From assembly GCA_965153455.1 (NCBI GenBank), contig OZ234493.1, forward strand, positions 30,928,213-30,992,212: 64,000 bases of DNA, in the 5' to 3' direction. Position 1 is the first letter of the stretch. Every line of letters starts with the position of its first letter. Below the pieces are notes generated by a model. It was not told the origin of the DNA, ran no database searches, and worked only from the letters and a program-made list of their open reading frames with translations. Below, one piece after another: positions 11,866-24,078 of this stretch. This stretch comes from Sphagnum compactum. Taxonomy: Eukaryota; Bryophyta; Sphagnopsida; Sphagnales. The position numbers and the translations under genes were made by a program.

Positions 11866-14380
11866 AACAAACCAACTTATCAAACGAATTAATTTAAACA
11901 ACAAACAAAGAAGCAACACTTGCTTTATATCAAGCAACAAATGGCGTCGCTTGTTTATAAAACCTTAAAATAACTACTAAGTATTGACTAAACCCTACTA
12001 ACTACTGACTAAACCTTAAACTAACTATTAATTACTGACTAAACCCTATTGACTATTGATTATTTAATTAATTTAAAACCCTTGAACCCTAACCTTGATT
12101 TTTTTGATACCCTGTCAAGGTTTCAATAAAATTTAAATATACATTTGATGAGGGTTTCAAAGGCCCGGTTCTCACATTATTATATAAAACCCTGTAGTTG
12201 GGTTTCAATAAAGGGCGTCACTCAATGTAATAATTAGAGGGTTTCAAATTGAAAATTGGCTTGAAACCTTGTCCAATTTTCACATTTTTTCTAATACCCA
12301 CCCAACAGTAGTACAAACCTAGATTGACATAGCAGTTGAAGGTGGCTTGAAACTGCTTATACCCCTTGCATTTGGGTGTTTCCCCTCTTTTGAACACTTC
12401 TTGAGAAACAAATCAAATGATTTGAAGATTTCATTTTAGAAGAATTGCACCAAGAGACATTTTCGAGTAGTTTTTTTATGGGACATCGAATGTCCATTGT
12501 GCTTGCATCATTTTATGCTCATGGCTAGGCTTAGGAGCTTGGCTCATAGTTCGACTGCTCCTATTGATATTTTGCTTGTCATGTGTAATTTTTTTTTACT
12601 GCCTTATTAATGTGACTCGAATTACCCCATCTTACAATCACAAGCTTTTTTCATGTGTGTGCACTCATCTCATTGATCCTTTGATGTGTTCATGGCCATG
12701 ATGTCATTTAGGATGTCTTCACATTCATTGCAAAGGAAATTACTTTTCATATAACTTGGGAGCAATTACATGTAATTCCCTCGTCTATGTTTCAAACATC
12801 TAAATGTCATGTTGACATTGTCCTTTCTAGGAATAGGGTCTGAACCTTGATAACATTATCATCATTGATCCCACCCATGTAGATCTTTTGTCTCAAACAT
12901 CCTTTACACAAGGCTTCACAACATCATAAGCAACCCAAACAAAGTAACTTAGTTACATAGATCACCATCCAAGAAATCAAGTTTTCGACCTAGCAATTGA
13001 AGCCTGAAATTGTTTACATAAACCAATTAATATTTTTTACAAGTTTGTGCCAATAATGTTTGGGGGGACCAAAAGGTTCAAAACGCCTCCCCCTCGCCCT
13101 CTTTCAGGCTGAACCACTTTTTTTAGTCAAAGGGTATTACACTCCAAAAGTTGCAAGCCTCTACAGTTCTATGTTGAGCTGGTAGTGATGGGATTGGCTA
13201 CCTCTCAACTTCCGCCACCACTTGTGGGTCCCTTGCCCATTACCACTTCTAGACATTTGATTTGCTGTAGGGAGCTGGAGCTGAAGAAGAAGGATGCCCT
13301 CTAGTTAAGCTCTTTTATCATCAAAATTCCCAATTTAGTAGTCTTGGATTGTGGTCTATGTCCTATTTCTCACGTTGTTCTCGTCCCTTGTTTTCTTTTC
13401 TTCCTTGTTGCCCCCTCGTTTTTCTTGGAATAAAGTTTTGCAGGTTCTCATCATAGATTCCAAAACATGTACTATTTTTTCTTCCCAAGAGGACCCACCC
13501 CAAGAACCATTGTACCTTTACAGCGTTCCATTCTATTGCATCCATGCTATTATGCTCCAATGGGAACTATCACAAATTGACATCCACAGTACCTACTACT
13601 GAGAGGCTAGGAGTTATAACATCTCAAGGCCTTGCATATAACTGAAATGACTGTAGATAGATAGAAGGGGCCATAATCTCATGGTAGAGATTGCCCCACC
13701 CTGACCATCTTTTTAAAATCTTTTAATGGCCAATAACACTATAGTTCTCGTCAAAAAGAATATGGATAGCCTTGTGGTTTTTCTAAAAATGTTTTTTTTT
13801 ACACCCATTTTCCCATAAGTATAGGCATGCACCTCCAAATTCTTGTGAAGTGTGGAAAATGTGTATCTTTCTTATAGAACTTTTTAAAAGTTCAAGAATT
13901 CCATAGTGAAATGATCTGACACTGGTGATAGTAAAAGGGAAGAGGTCCTAGGAACTCTTCACTCAACTTTAGGATCACCTCAGTTATTATAAACTTTACA
14001 ATTCACTTTGACTCTTGAGCTCTGAACTACGTGTAGTAGGTTGCATTCAAAATATCAATTGTTACAATAAATGTTATCTTAATAGAAGTTGAGGTGAACA
14101 TCCCATGTCAAAATTATCACATGTTATGAAAACAAAATAGATATATAACTAAAATAGCTCATAATTCAAAACTTGAAAATATGCACAAATATGAGAGATG
14201 CAAATGTAACTTGGTAAGATGGTGATAAGCAACACAAAAACTCATGACATTCCCTGAAGCCAACCTTTGAGCATGAGCCTAAACAAAGAGCTCCTATTAA
14301 TTAGATTGTCCCACCTAGTCCCCAATTACCTACCACATGCTAATCCTACATGGTGAGTACTAGTATTGGGTTTGGACCCT
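11866..14380. other. No gene seen
   Basis: Contains a small run of GACTAAACCCTA-type repeats at about 11965-12060 and, at 13370-13500, a segment resembling 3787-3935. The 83-codon frame at 13351-13602 lies on that repeated segment and is not called. No splice-linked exons could be made out. Confidence 0.45.
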
Positions 14381-14399
14381 GGGTTTACATCTTATGGTA

Positions 14400-14807
14400 G
14401 GTAGGTAAGAAAAGAAAGAAGGTAGGAAAGTAGGTAGGTGGGTAGGAAAGTACGTAGGATCTGGAAGCAGAAAAGGCCTGTGGCTCCTTCTGCACTTGCG
14501 TTGTTTGCGACTGCTGCAGAGCAGCTAGCGCGGCTACGGCGCGGGCAGGTCGTGCGATCGATAGTGTGTGGAAGAAGGGACAAGAATCGAAGACGCAACA
14601 CACAAAAGATCGTGCGAATTTGGGCTTAATCTTCTTCTTCTTCATCTTCTTCTTCCACTCATGAGATCGAATGTCATGCTGCAACAAAAACCAACTGAAG
14701 AAGAAGCAGAAAAAGGAGGAGGAAGAAGAACAACAAGAAGAAGCAGAAGACGGGAGGGTGAGAAAGCTGCTGTAGTTAGTACTAGTAGCTAGCTACAGCT
14801 GGTAGAG
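14400..14807 (+). promoter_or_regulatory. Upstream region / likely 5' UTR of the receptor-like kinase
   Basis: Composition shifts here from AT-rich to balanced. A GGTAGGTA run at 14397-14450 is followed by a GC-rich, CpG-bearing stretch (14515-14570), a CTTCTTCTTCTTCATC pyrimidine tract (about 14630-14655) and a GAAGAAGAAG purine tract (about 14697-14760). CT/GA tracts just upstream of the start are common in plant promoters and 5' leaders. No TATA box or start site can be fixed. The open frames here overlap on both strands and are not called. Confidence 0.45.
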
Positions 14808-17800
14808 ATGAAGCTGTTGCAGCAAGGATTGATGCAGATGAGTACTCATTTGCAAGCCACTGGGCAACTCACGCGCCTAGTGCAGTCTTCGTTCAAGAAT
14901 GTGTCGCACATCTTCTTCTGCTTCTTCTTCCTGCTCTTTCTACTTCTAGTGCAGCTAGAGTTTGTGCGCCCGGAGCTGATCGTCAGCCGCGACCAGCTGC
15001 AGCTGCACGACGCTACGTCTAGTACTACTACACAACTTGTGAGAGTAGTAGCTAGTGATGGACGTAGATGTAATCTCAGTAATTCTAGCGTGATTGTAGC
15101 AGCTGTACAGCAGCCAGGAGTCGTTTTCTATCGCCGCGGGGACGGATCAGCTCCTGGTGTCGTTGCGGCGGGATCAGACGCGGAATTTTTCGAGAAGGCG
15201 CAGCTGCATAGCAGCTCAAGAGCTGATGAATATGGCACTAGCAGTAGGAATAGAATTCGTGGTGATCGTCGCAGCAACAGCAGCAGCAGCAGAAGAAGAA
15301 GCAGCAGCAGCAGGTCGCGGGGTCTAGTTGCAGAGCGAGAGACGAACGGAGTCGCGGTGCAGTGGCAGAGAATGGATGGGAATTCCCATGCTCCAGCAGC
15401 AGCAACAAGACTTCATGTAGGCGGTCGTAGATCCTTACAAGCAAGCAACACACTCGACCAGTTTCTGCTCCTGAAGAAGCCTGTGCATGTCCGGGGTGCT
15501 GCGTCATGGTGGCTGCTGCTGCACAGCCCAATTGTGGGAGTTTGTGTATGTGTAGCAGCGGTGCTAATGTTGGTCATTGCTTGTGCACACGGGACTGAAA
15601 GCACAGCCACCGAGTTTCTGGAGTCTGTTCCCAGTCTACCTCCACGCTTCTCGTACGCCACACTAGAAAAGGCGACAAGGAACTTCAGCCGGAAGCTGGG
15701 AGATGGTGCATTCGGATCCGTGTACGAGGGTTTTCTTCCCAAAGGCTCACGAGTTGCCGTCAAGATGCTGGAGAAGACGTCGTTGCAAGGGGAGAAGCAG
15801 TTCAGAGCCGAGGTAGCATCGATGGGTGCCATCAGACATCTAAACTTGGTGCGCTTGCATGGCTTCTGCTCCGAAGGCTCTCATCGTCTGCTTGTGTATG
15901 AGTTCATGGCCAATGGGAGTCTCGACAGTTGGTTGTTCAGCAAAAGAAGGGGAGACAATCTGCTGGACTGGAGCCAAAGGTTCAACATCGCTCTTGGCAC
16001 TGCCAGAGCCTTAGCCTATCTTCATGAGGAATGCAGCGACCATATCATTCATTTGGATGTCAAGCCTGAAAACATCCTTCTCGATCACCAATTTTGTCCC
16101 AAGGTGAGAGAAGAACACTATAGCAATGATCAGTTCATCATAGCTACTTGTTTAGATTGGCTCAATGCAACATAAGGTGGATCACTGTGTCACATCATAA
16201 ATGTCAGCCTACCATCGAGCTTGTTTCAATCGAGTTGATGCAAAATAGGATGAATCATTTTTTTGTGTCACGGGGTAACTATTAATTCATCATTGATCTC
16301 GTTTAAATTGAGTTGATGCAAGATAAGGTGGATCACTTTTTGCATCATGTTGCAATACACAATTTAGTCCATTGTCAAGTTCGTCTAGATTGGATCAATG
16401 TAAAATTGATGTAAAATTGGGTAGATCATTTTTTGCATTGCACAAATCCAACATGGAATTTTGATCAGTTGATTATTGAGTTTGTTTAGATTGGATCGAT
16501 GCCCAAAAAAAAAAAAAAAAAAACAAGAGTAAATCACTTTTTGCATTGCACGAATTCAAGTTTCAACTTGGAGTTTTGAATGAAATGTTATATGTACCGA
16601 AAGTGATTCACTCTAACTTGCAACTAACACTCAATTGCATTGCAGCTAATGAATAAGAAGATCGATGACTTGCAATGGAGAACTAGCTATCTAGCTTTTA
16701 ATGCATGTGAAAAGTCTTGGTCTTTTCTTGAGCTTTGCGGAATGTTCGGCGATCATCACGTGCATAGATGTTGTGGGCTTGCTGCAGCTATCGGATTTTG
16801 GACTGGCCAAGTTGATGGAGAGAGAGCAGAGCAGGGTGGTGACGAGCATGCGTGGAACACCAGGGTACTTAGCGCCGGAGTGGTTACTCCCACATGCAGC
16901 GGTGACGGCCAAGACAGATGTTTACAGCTTTGGTATGGTGTTGCTGGAATTGATCAGCGGAAGAGAGAATACCAACTTCTCGCTGGGGAAAGAGCAATGG
17001 TATTTCCCGGCGTGGGCTTTCAAGATGGTGGGTGAAGGTCGACCCATGGAGCTCTTCGACAAACGGCTGCCTGTGGAAGAATTGGAGTATTTCCACAAGG
17101 AGGAAACTTTGCGAGCTGTGCATGCTGCTCTACTTTGCATCCAGGATAACCCCGCATTGCGACCATCCATGAGCCGTGTGGTACACATGCTGCAAGGGCA
17201 TGTGGAACCGGAACCCATGAACAGTAGTAGTAATACTCGATCACAGTCGATAGCTCCAGCTCCGATTCAACCACCCAGACGCTTGCTTTGTGCATTTGCT
17301 TCAAGCAGGAGTGACATGAAAGTAGAAGATCTGCCTTATAGCTACCAACAACCTATCATAGGACTCAGTAATCCGGCCAGAATGCAGATGAAATCCCCCA
17401 GATCGGTCAGAGAAGCTGCAGTTCCTCCTCCAGCTCCTCCTCCTCGACCTCAACTGGCTAATTGGTGGCTACCTGCACCACGTGAGTCCACATTGTCTAT
17501 TGAAGCTGAAATGTTGGAGGAACTCCAAGGAATCACTCTCGAGGGTTCAAGAGAGAGCTTAATGCCTTCATCATCTTCTAGCAATCTTCTAGCACTGCAG
17601 CATCTGCGTCATGATAATCATCAGCAACAGCAGCAACAGCCCAACAACATCAACAACCCAGTTATATCATGTAGCACTTTTCAGCATCTAAGGAATCTAG
17701 TACCTCCAGGAGCTCTGGGGGACCTTTCTTCTTCTTCTTCTTCTTCTTCTGCTGGTGCTGCTGTTGCTGCTGCTGCAGCAGCAGCAAGTCATGGAAGTCA

Positions 17801-18092
17801 GAAATGCATTCCTCCCTGGCCAGTGAAGGGGGATGTGATCTTGTTGCGGGGTCCCGGAGGAGGGGATTACCATGGTGTGGTGAGAGATGTGAGATCAGAC
17901 AGAAAGCAAATGCGGCTTGCATTGCTGCACAGAGTGAGCTCTGAATCGAGATGGAGTGTGCGAGAAGAGGAAACTACGTGGCGACATTGGAATGAGTCTA
18001 TCAAAACCCTCGACTTCTGGGTGGTGCTGCGCTGGTCGACTGTTGCAGGACATGGCTATGAGAAAGTACCTGTGGAGTGGACTGTGAAATGA
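14808..18092 (+). CDS. Receptor-like serine/threonine kinase, two exons, novel C-terminal domain
   Basis: Exon 1 is 14808-16103 and exon 2 is 16788-18092; joining at CCCAAG|CTATCG keeps frame and gives 866 codons. Residues 32-52 are strongly hydrophobic (signal or anchor). Residues 55-235 form a Ser/Arg-rich, low-complexity outer region with no lectin or leucine-rich-repeat signature. Residues 236-261 are a second membrane span. The kinase runs about 292-570: glycine loop GDGAFGSV (298-305), VAVK lysine 319, helix-C glutamate 335, catalytic HLDVKPEN (415-422), SDFGLAK (434-440), GTPGYLAPEW (455-464). HLD in place of HRD marks the non-RD type often found in plant immune-related receptor kinases; SD2-5/LRK10-like kinases are the closest by eye. 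After the kinase come Pro-rich, poly-Gln, poly-Ser and poly-Ala stretches and a 95-residue end domain (772-866). Expected role is plasma-membrane signalling; the ligand is unknown. It looks intact. Confidence 0.88.
16104..16787 (+). other. Kinase intron containing a ~78-bp tandem repeat
   Basis: The GT-AG intron (AAG|GTGAGAG ... GCTGCAG|CTATC) splits the kinase between the HLDVKPEN loop and the DFG motif, in phase 0. From 16157 to about 16540 it holds five degenerate units, each with a GAGTTGATGCAA..TTGGATCAATG block followed by GGTGGATCACTTTTTGCATC, starting near 16157, 16231, 16310, 16389 and 16491. A 20-base poly-A run begins near 16504. Exon 1 also reads through the donor to a stop at 16173-16175, so intron retention would yield a truncated kinase lacking DFG. 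Confidence 0.85.
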
Positions 18093-18166
18093 TGATTGGC
18101 TTGCTTGCTTTGCTTTGCTTGCTTGATGTCAGATTGATCCATTTGCAGTGATGTAAACCAAACAAA

Positions 18167-18187
18167 AACCCTAAACCCTAAACCCTA
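18167..18187. repeat. Interstitial telomere-type repeat (CCCTAAA)3
   Basis: Three plant telomere units CCCTAAA lie 75 bases after the kinase stop codon, with a further AAACCCTAAA at about 18213. In the 3' flank this may be a telo-box-like element or a repaired break; the sequence alone does not say which. Confidence 0.8.
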
Positions 18188-18192
18188 GCAAG

Positions 18193-20330
18193 CTGTGTAT
18201 ATCAGTACAGTTTAAACCCTAAATTTGCTTTTGGTTTTCATTCAGTTAGCATGCCCATGATCTTGTTCCATTTGTGATTCTGATCCATAGTCAATTCAAC
18301 AGTTTTATTGAAGGATATTATTGTGAATTAGGTGCAAGAGCAACAGATCATATCTTTGTGACAAATGATGTCAAGTTTGTGAGATGATCAATCTTGCAAC
18401 CGATTGTAAAGATGATCACTTCCAAACTTAAGCTTACTTCTATGAGATCATGGCTAAAATGCTCATAGGAGAGAGTACACAACAAAAGTGAAGCAGCTTC
18501 TTCTTCAACTGCGCACAAATTGAAGACAACAAAGGACTTGGGAATATCACGGCAGTTTCAGTATGTAGGGAAGTTGTTGCTCTGGTGATTCTTTCTCAGA
18601 CATATAGGGGCAACAACAATTCACCCTTACAGCTGAGATAACCTGCAACAAGCACTGCAAGCATTATTTTGTCTTCCATACCTCTCTCTCTTTAGTGACT
18701 TTTTTCCAGCACAAAACAAATGGTTGTGTTTGATAACCATGTTATCATGTTTTTTCAATTGTTTTTTTATTCATGACATTTGTTCTCTAATCCTTTGAAA
18801 ATAAAATGTTCAAACCTTCAATAGGAGGAGGGCACACCACTTTTTTGTGTAAAAGTTGTAACGTTTACATTCATGACATTTTGTCTCCAAATGTGCAAGC
18901 ATTGTTGCTACATTGAGCATCTCATGATTTCCATAGAACATTTAGTGGCAAGGTCTGGAGCGTCTGGTGTTGCTAGGAATGAGAATTCTAGGATGTATGC
19001 TTGTTTGCAATCAGGGTTTTTGTAATCAGGTTTTTGTTTTCAATTATGTCAAAGTAGGTGGACTGGTGATCATTGACAAGAGGAGTGAACCAAATTTGGC
19101 TTCAAGTTGGTCAGCGAAGTAGAATTTTTTAAGGATCCCACTTTGTTCTGGCTACCTCCATGGTAATATCATTCTCTAAATATGACAACTTCTGACTTTC
19201 TTTCCCTCAGAATATGGCAACATTTGCACACTCATTCCAAAAGAACCCTTTTTACCCTTTAAGAACTCTTTTTGTCAACACCTTGCAAAAATTCACCAAC
19301 AAAAAGCATTGTCTGTGATATTGTAAGAAATTGTGCCCAACAAAAAATGAACCTCCCAAATGCAGTGAAAAGTACATGACACTCTCTTTGTAGCCTCCAC
19401 TCACTGACAAACAATAACTAGTTGGTCCCTTCTGGGACCTGGAGTGGAGGTAGGCCTAACGCCATCTTTTATTGACTACGTCAGTCTCTCTCTCAAGTAG
19501 AGTAGGACTGCTCCTGCAGCACTAACCTAAACGTTGTCAGCTTGGGTCACTAGAGAGAGTCCACACAGACAGAGCGGATGATGATATTACACTCTTCCTC
19601 TGCAATATTACCTAGTTCATTAGCTATTAAGAAGAGGTGAGGACTTCGAAAATTTCACATAGCCTGTTGTTTCCAGCAACTACAAACACACTGAATGATT
19701 GCTAGTCACAGTATGAGACTTGGAAATAAGAACAGTACTAATTTGGACTATGTACAGGATCGTAACAGACTGTTGTTCTCTAACGTTGTAGGCCAAGCTG
19801 CCCAGAAAACTGAATACTACTTAGGCTACTACATGGGGGGGGGGGGAACAAGTCAGCAGCAGCTGCAAAATCACTGGCATACATAAGTCTTCCTCAGCAC
19901 CTGGACGCTTCCTGCAGCTGATGTCCACAGACATGTCTCTGAAGGATTCAATGATACAAATGAGATCGGAGGGGATTTTCACAAGAGCCCTATGAATTAT
20001 ATGGTCCATCAAGCGTGGACTTCTTGTGCAATTCTAGCTCACCCTTTTTTTTTCCCAAAATAAATATTGCTGCTAGTGAGAACCGGCATGTAGGTTGCAA
20101 TAGCCTGTCAGTGTGTCTTTTAATAGTACCCAACATATTTATTAAAAAAAAATTTCCCAATAACAGGGCAACACTAGCCTCAATGCCTTGATTGTTTTTA
20201 TAAAAAAATTGTGGACTCTGAGAAACTTTTTCAAATTCCGATCTAGCAGTTAAGTAGTTTCAATGATATTCAATCAGCCAACAAGGGCACAGTGACTTGA
20301 GAGCCTTTGGGTGAACCCAAGCTAGTCCAT
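18193..20330. other. No gene seen
   Basis: AT-rich flank of the kinase gene. A 10-base poly-G run lies near 19837. A weak match between 19140-19310 and 60610-60800 (GGATCC...GGCTACCT and TTGCAAAAATTCACCAA blocks) suggests shared old repeat material. Open frames at 19695-19886 and 19821-20012 overlap on opposite strands and show no family. Confidence 0.45.
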
Positions 20331-20641
20331 TTAAATTATTTCTAAACATTACAAATATCCCATGCTTAGACTAAACCAGGGTGTCCGAGTTCAGATTTAA
20401 CATGTTTTGGGCTTAATATGGCCACTAAGAGGCCTCACTCAAAAAGGTCAAGGTACCAACATGGGTGCTGGTTCACCCTGGCCAACTTGCGGCACCTACA
20501 CTGATGACTGGTTGGTCACCTTCAGCTTCTTGAGTGAGGCAGCTTAGTGGCCAAATTAAAACCAAGAGATGTTAGATTTGGAATCAGAGACCCCGATTTT
20601 GTCTAATCATGGGATCTTTACAATATTTAGAAACAATTTAG
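20331..20641. repeat. Foldback element with ~115-bp inverted arms
   Basis: Left arm 20331-20446 and right arm 20527-20641 are inverted copies. They share TTTCTAAAcATTacAAAgATCCCATG near the outer end and TTGGCCACTAAG..GCCTCACTCAA near the inner end, around an 80-bp loop. GGTACCA..TTGGTGCT words in the loop recur at about 20666 and 20748, so the element may extend to about 20830. It is non-coding and MITE-like; class unknown. Confidence 0.7.
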
Positions 20642-20964
20642 ATGAATTTTTCTATTTTTACAGTGGTACCAATGTTGGTGCTTCTTCATCCAAGGCATGT
20701 ATTTATAATGTTTAGAAGCAATAATGTTTATAAATGTTTGTACCACAGTACCACTGCAGGTGCTAGTTCATCCAAACCCCTGATCGAGGCCTCTTACTGC
20801 ATATATTTAACCTGCAAAATCTAAATTTGGACTTGAGATCCCCAGCCCATTAAATATAATTATGGACTGTGAAAAAAAATCTTTACTTTGAAGGTGTTAA
20901 AATTGATGCCACGTGGCGCCCTGAAAATTCAGATTGCGTTTTGAGCCCTCAGGCCTACCTCCAC

Positions 20965-23297
20965 TAAATAGTCACAACAAATTAAATGTGACACCGGGTT
21001 CCACAAATTTGTAGTACAATGCCCAATAGGAAAAAAAGAATTCAAATTCTTTTTTGATTGTACCTACACAATGATTAATGGTTAAAATATTATTTTCAAA
21101 AAAATAAATAATGTAGTGGTTAGAATTTTCATTATAGTCCAGAGGTCTTGAGTTTGAACCTTTTCTTAATTATCTTTTCACTCATGAACAAAATGGATGA
21201 GAGCAAATTCCTAAAGAAAAAAAGATTTTAAATTGTTCCTTAGGGAAAAACCATATTCCCAAAGGAACAAGGCTTAAGTTGTCCGAGGAACAACATGTTC
21301 TTGGAGGAAAAATAACTTCTCCCAAAGGACATGATTGTTCCCTAAGAAAAAAAGGTTTAAGTTGTTCCCTAGGGCAACTTAAGTTGCTTTTCCCTGAAGA
21401 CATGATTGTTCCAGGGGCAAAAAAAATTTTAAGTTACTATTCAAGGCAACTTAAGCTCCTCCTTGAGGGCATGATTGTTCGTCGGAAAAAAAAGGGTTTA
21501 AGATGTTCCCCGGGGCAATTGAAGCTCCTTTTCCTTAGGGACACGATTGCTCCTTTGAAAAAAAGGTTTAAATTTATCCTTGAGGCAACTTAAACTCCTT
21601 CTCCTGGGGGACGTGATTGTTCACTAGGCAAAAAACAACTTCCCCGAAACAATGTTCCCAAAAGCCCAAGTTCCTTGGGGAAACATATGTTTCGAATTTT
21701 TTTCAATCATAGTTGTCTCATATTTGAATTTATATAAGCTTGCAACTTATCATTGGAAAGGTCGTAAGGACAACTACAATTTGTAGTTGGAAACATTTCA
21801 ATTAGAACTCACATGCAAAAATTATATTCATACAAAGTTTCAGACACATTTATTCTTCAAGAGAACATGATTGCTGCCTGTGGCAACTTAGGCCCATTTT
21901 TCCTTGGGGGCCAACTATATGCTTAGGGGAGCAACCAAAACCGTGTTCTCACGGCGAATAACTATGTTCCCCTGGAAATAAATGTGTTCGAAACTTTGTG
22001 TGATCATAACTTTTGCATATAAATTTTAATTGAAATGCGTATAATCACAAAATTGTAGCTCTACTTGAAACCTTTCCAATGATAGGTCACAAGTCTATAT
22101 GAAAATAAATATGGAATGACTATGATTGCTAAAAGATTTGGAACATATGTTTCCCTAGGGAACTTGGGCCTTTCCCCGGGGGAAGTTCATTGTTCCTTGG
22201 GGAGATGGAGCTTAAGTTGCATCGAGGAGCAACCATGTGCCTAAAGGAGTAATGGTTTAAATTGCTTGTGGGAGCAACCATGTTCTTCAAGGAACAAATG
22301 TGTTTGAAATTTGTTTGATTGTAACTTTTGCATATGAGTTTTGATTAAAATGTTTCAACTACAAAGTTATAGTTCTCATCAAGACCTTTCCAATGATAGG
22401 TCGCAAGACTATATATATTCAAAAAACTGATTGTGATTGTAAAAACATTCGGAACATATGTTGCCCTAGTGAAAATTCATTATTCTTCGAGGAAGTTGAT
22501 TTTTTTTCGGGGAACAATCATGTCCTTGGGGAGGAGTTTAAGTTGCTATAGAGAACAATTTAAACATTTTTTTCCCTGGGGAAAAATCATGTCCCCCGGG
22601 GAGAAGGAACTTAAATTGCCTCGGGGAATAGATGTGTTTGAAATTTTGTTTGATCGTAACTTTTGCATATGAATTTTGATTGAAATATTTTCAACTACAA
22701 AGTTATAGCTCTCTTCAAGGCCTTTCCAATTATATGTTGCAAAATTATATTAATATAAAATTGAGATGACTATGATTGCAAAAAGATTCGGAACATATGT
22801 TTATTCAGGGAACTTAAGCCTTTCCCTTCAACAAATACATTGTTCCAAAGGGAATGTGCCCTTTTCCCCAAGGAACTTAGGCTCTTCCTTAAGGAAAATT
22901 CATTGCTCCCCAGGGAAGTTGTATTTTTTCATCAGGGAACTTTTCTTATTCCATGGGGAACTTGCTTGGGACTAGCATTTAGTTTTCATTCCCAGGGTAG
23001 TTACTTCCTAAAAGCAACTAACTTTAAAAACTATTTAAATGTTCTATGGATTTTTTCAATCGTTTTGTTTATTGGAAAAAACAATTGAGAAAAGGATTGA
23101 ACCCTAAACCTTTGGGTTGAAGAGAGGATTCTAACCAATACATCACATTATGTTTTTGGGAATTATTGTGTAAGAAAGATACTTACAACATTAATCATTG
23201 TGTGAGTACAATAAAATCGGATTTTTTTTTTCATGTTGGGCATTGTACTACAAATGCATTGAACCCAGTGCCACATTTAATTTGTTGCTACTATTTA
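20965..23297. mobile_element. 2.3-kb foldback element with ~220-bp inverted ends and internal repeats
   Basis: The first ~220 bases (20965-21185) match the reverse complement of the last ~235 (about 23060-23297). Shared blocks run from TAAATAGT inward: ACAACAAATTAAATGTG, GTAGTACAATGCCCAA, ACACAATGATTAATG. Each end also carries a tRNA-like stretch: TGGTTAGAAT followed by GAGTTTGAACC on the left and GGGTTCAATCC on the right, like pol III A and B boxes. The interior has many TTCCC..GGGAA words and a ~160-bp unit (TAACTTTTGCATATGA ... CCTTTCCAATGATAGGTC ... GGAACATATGTT). That unit is direct at about 22006-22160, 22311-22475 and 22648-22810 and inverted at about 21690-21835. No transposase gene is seen and no clear target duplication was found. 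It is likely a non-autonomous element. Confidence 0.72.
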
Positions 23298-24078
23298 ATG
23301 TTTGCCCCATTCTACTATCCTCGTATGCAATTGTAGAAAACCTCTTCTGAAACTTGCAAATCAACCAATTGGCAATGTCGTTGTTGTGAATTTTTATCAT
23401 CAAACTTAGTCATATAGGTAATGAGATGGGTTGCCTTCTTCTAACTAATTATCACCGAGTTTTTGAGATTTTAGAGTACTTCCTTGGTAGACACCAGGAT
23501 AGGGGAGTGCCTTTGAAAATAAAATTGTTTGTTTTACAAGTTTTAAAGTTGCTTGCTTTGGACTTGATCTCCTGAAATTTTTTTAGTAGTAGTCTATTGT
23601 TTATAATAGTTCTCGTACATGAACGAGCCTTGTGCTTTGTAGTTCCAGTGCTTGTTCTGCTAGACAATGAGCTAATGAAAAACTTGCTCTGTATTTCGGG
23701 TTAACTTATAAGTGTGAACATCCTGTCAGCCCATGCCAGTACCTTAATCTGTGTGCCATCACATGTCATGCTAACAACAAGCCTTTACAGTGTTTGTAAG
23801 GTAATTGCTGCTGAAAAAGAACTAGATTTTAAAAAAATATTATGCACTTGCGTAAAGAACCATGTGAGGCGCTTCTCAAGTTCTCATGGCCCTTATATTC
23901 TAAGGCTATTGCCCTCAGGTTCCTAAGGGCTCAAACCTGTGGAAGACTTTGCTTCATTTTTTTACCATACAATATATACATTGAATTTGACTTGGGTTCT
24001 ATATGTTTTCAACTTGCTTGCTCAATTCTTGGGTGTAATAAGTTGGCTTTGGTAGACTATCATTAGCTCAATTCTTGC
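23298..24078. other. No gene seen
   Basis: AT-rich DNA with short open frames on both strands and no recognisable motif or repeat border. Confidence 0.5.

Noticed and set aside
14385-14792. Separate small genes upstream of the kinase
   Set aside because: Frames overlap on both strands in a region of GAA/CTT tracts and read as the kinase leader.
16640-17035. Alternative 131-codon protein across the kinase splice acceptor
   Set aside because: It is a different phase over the conserved kinase core; the phase with SDFGLAK and APEW is clearly the real one.
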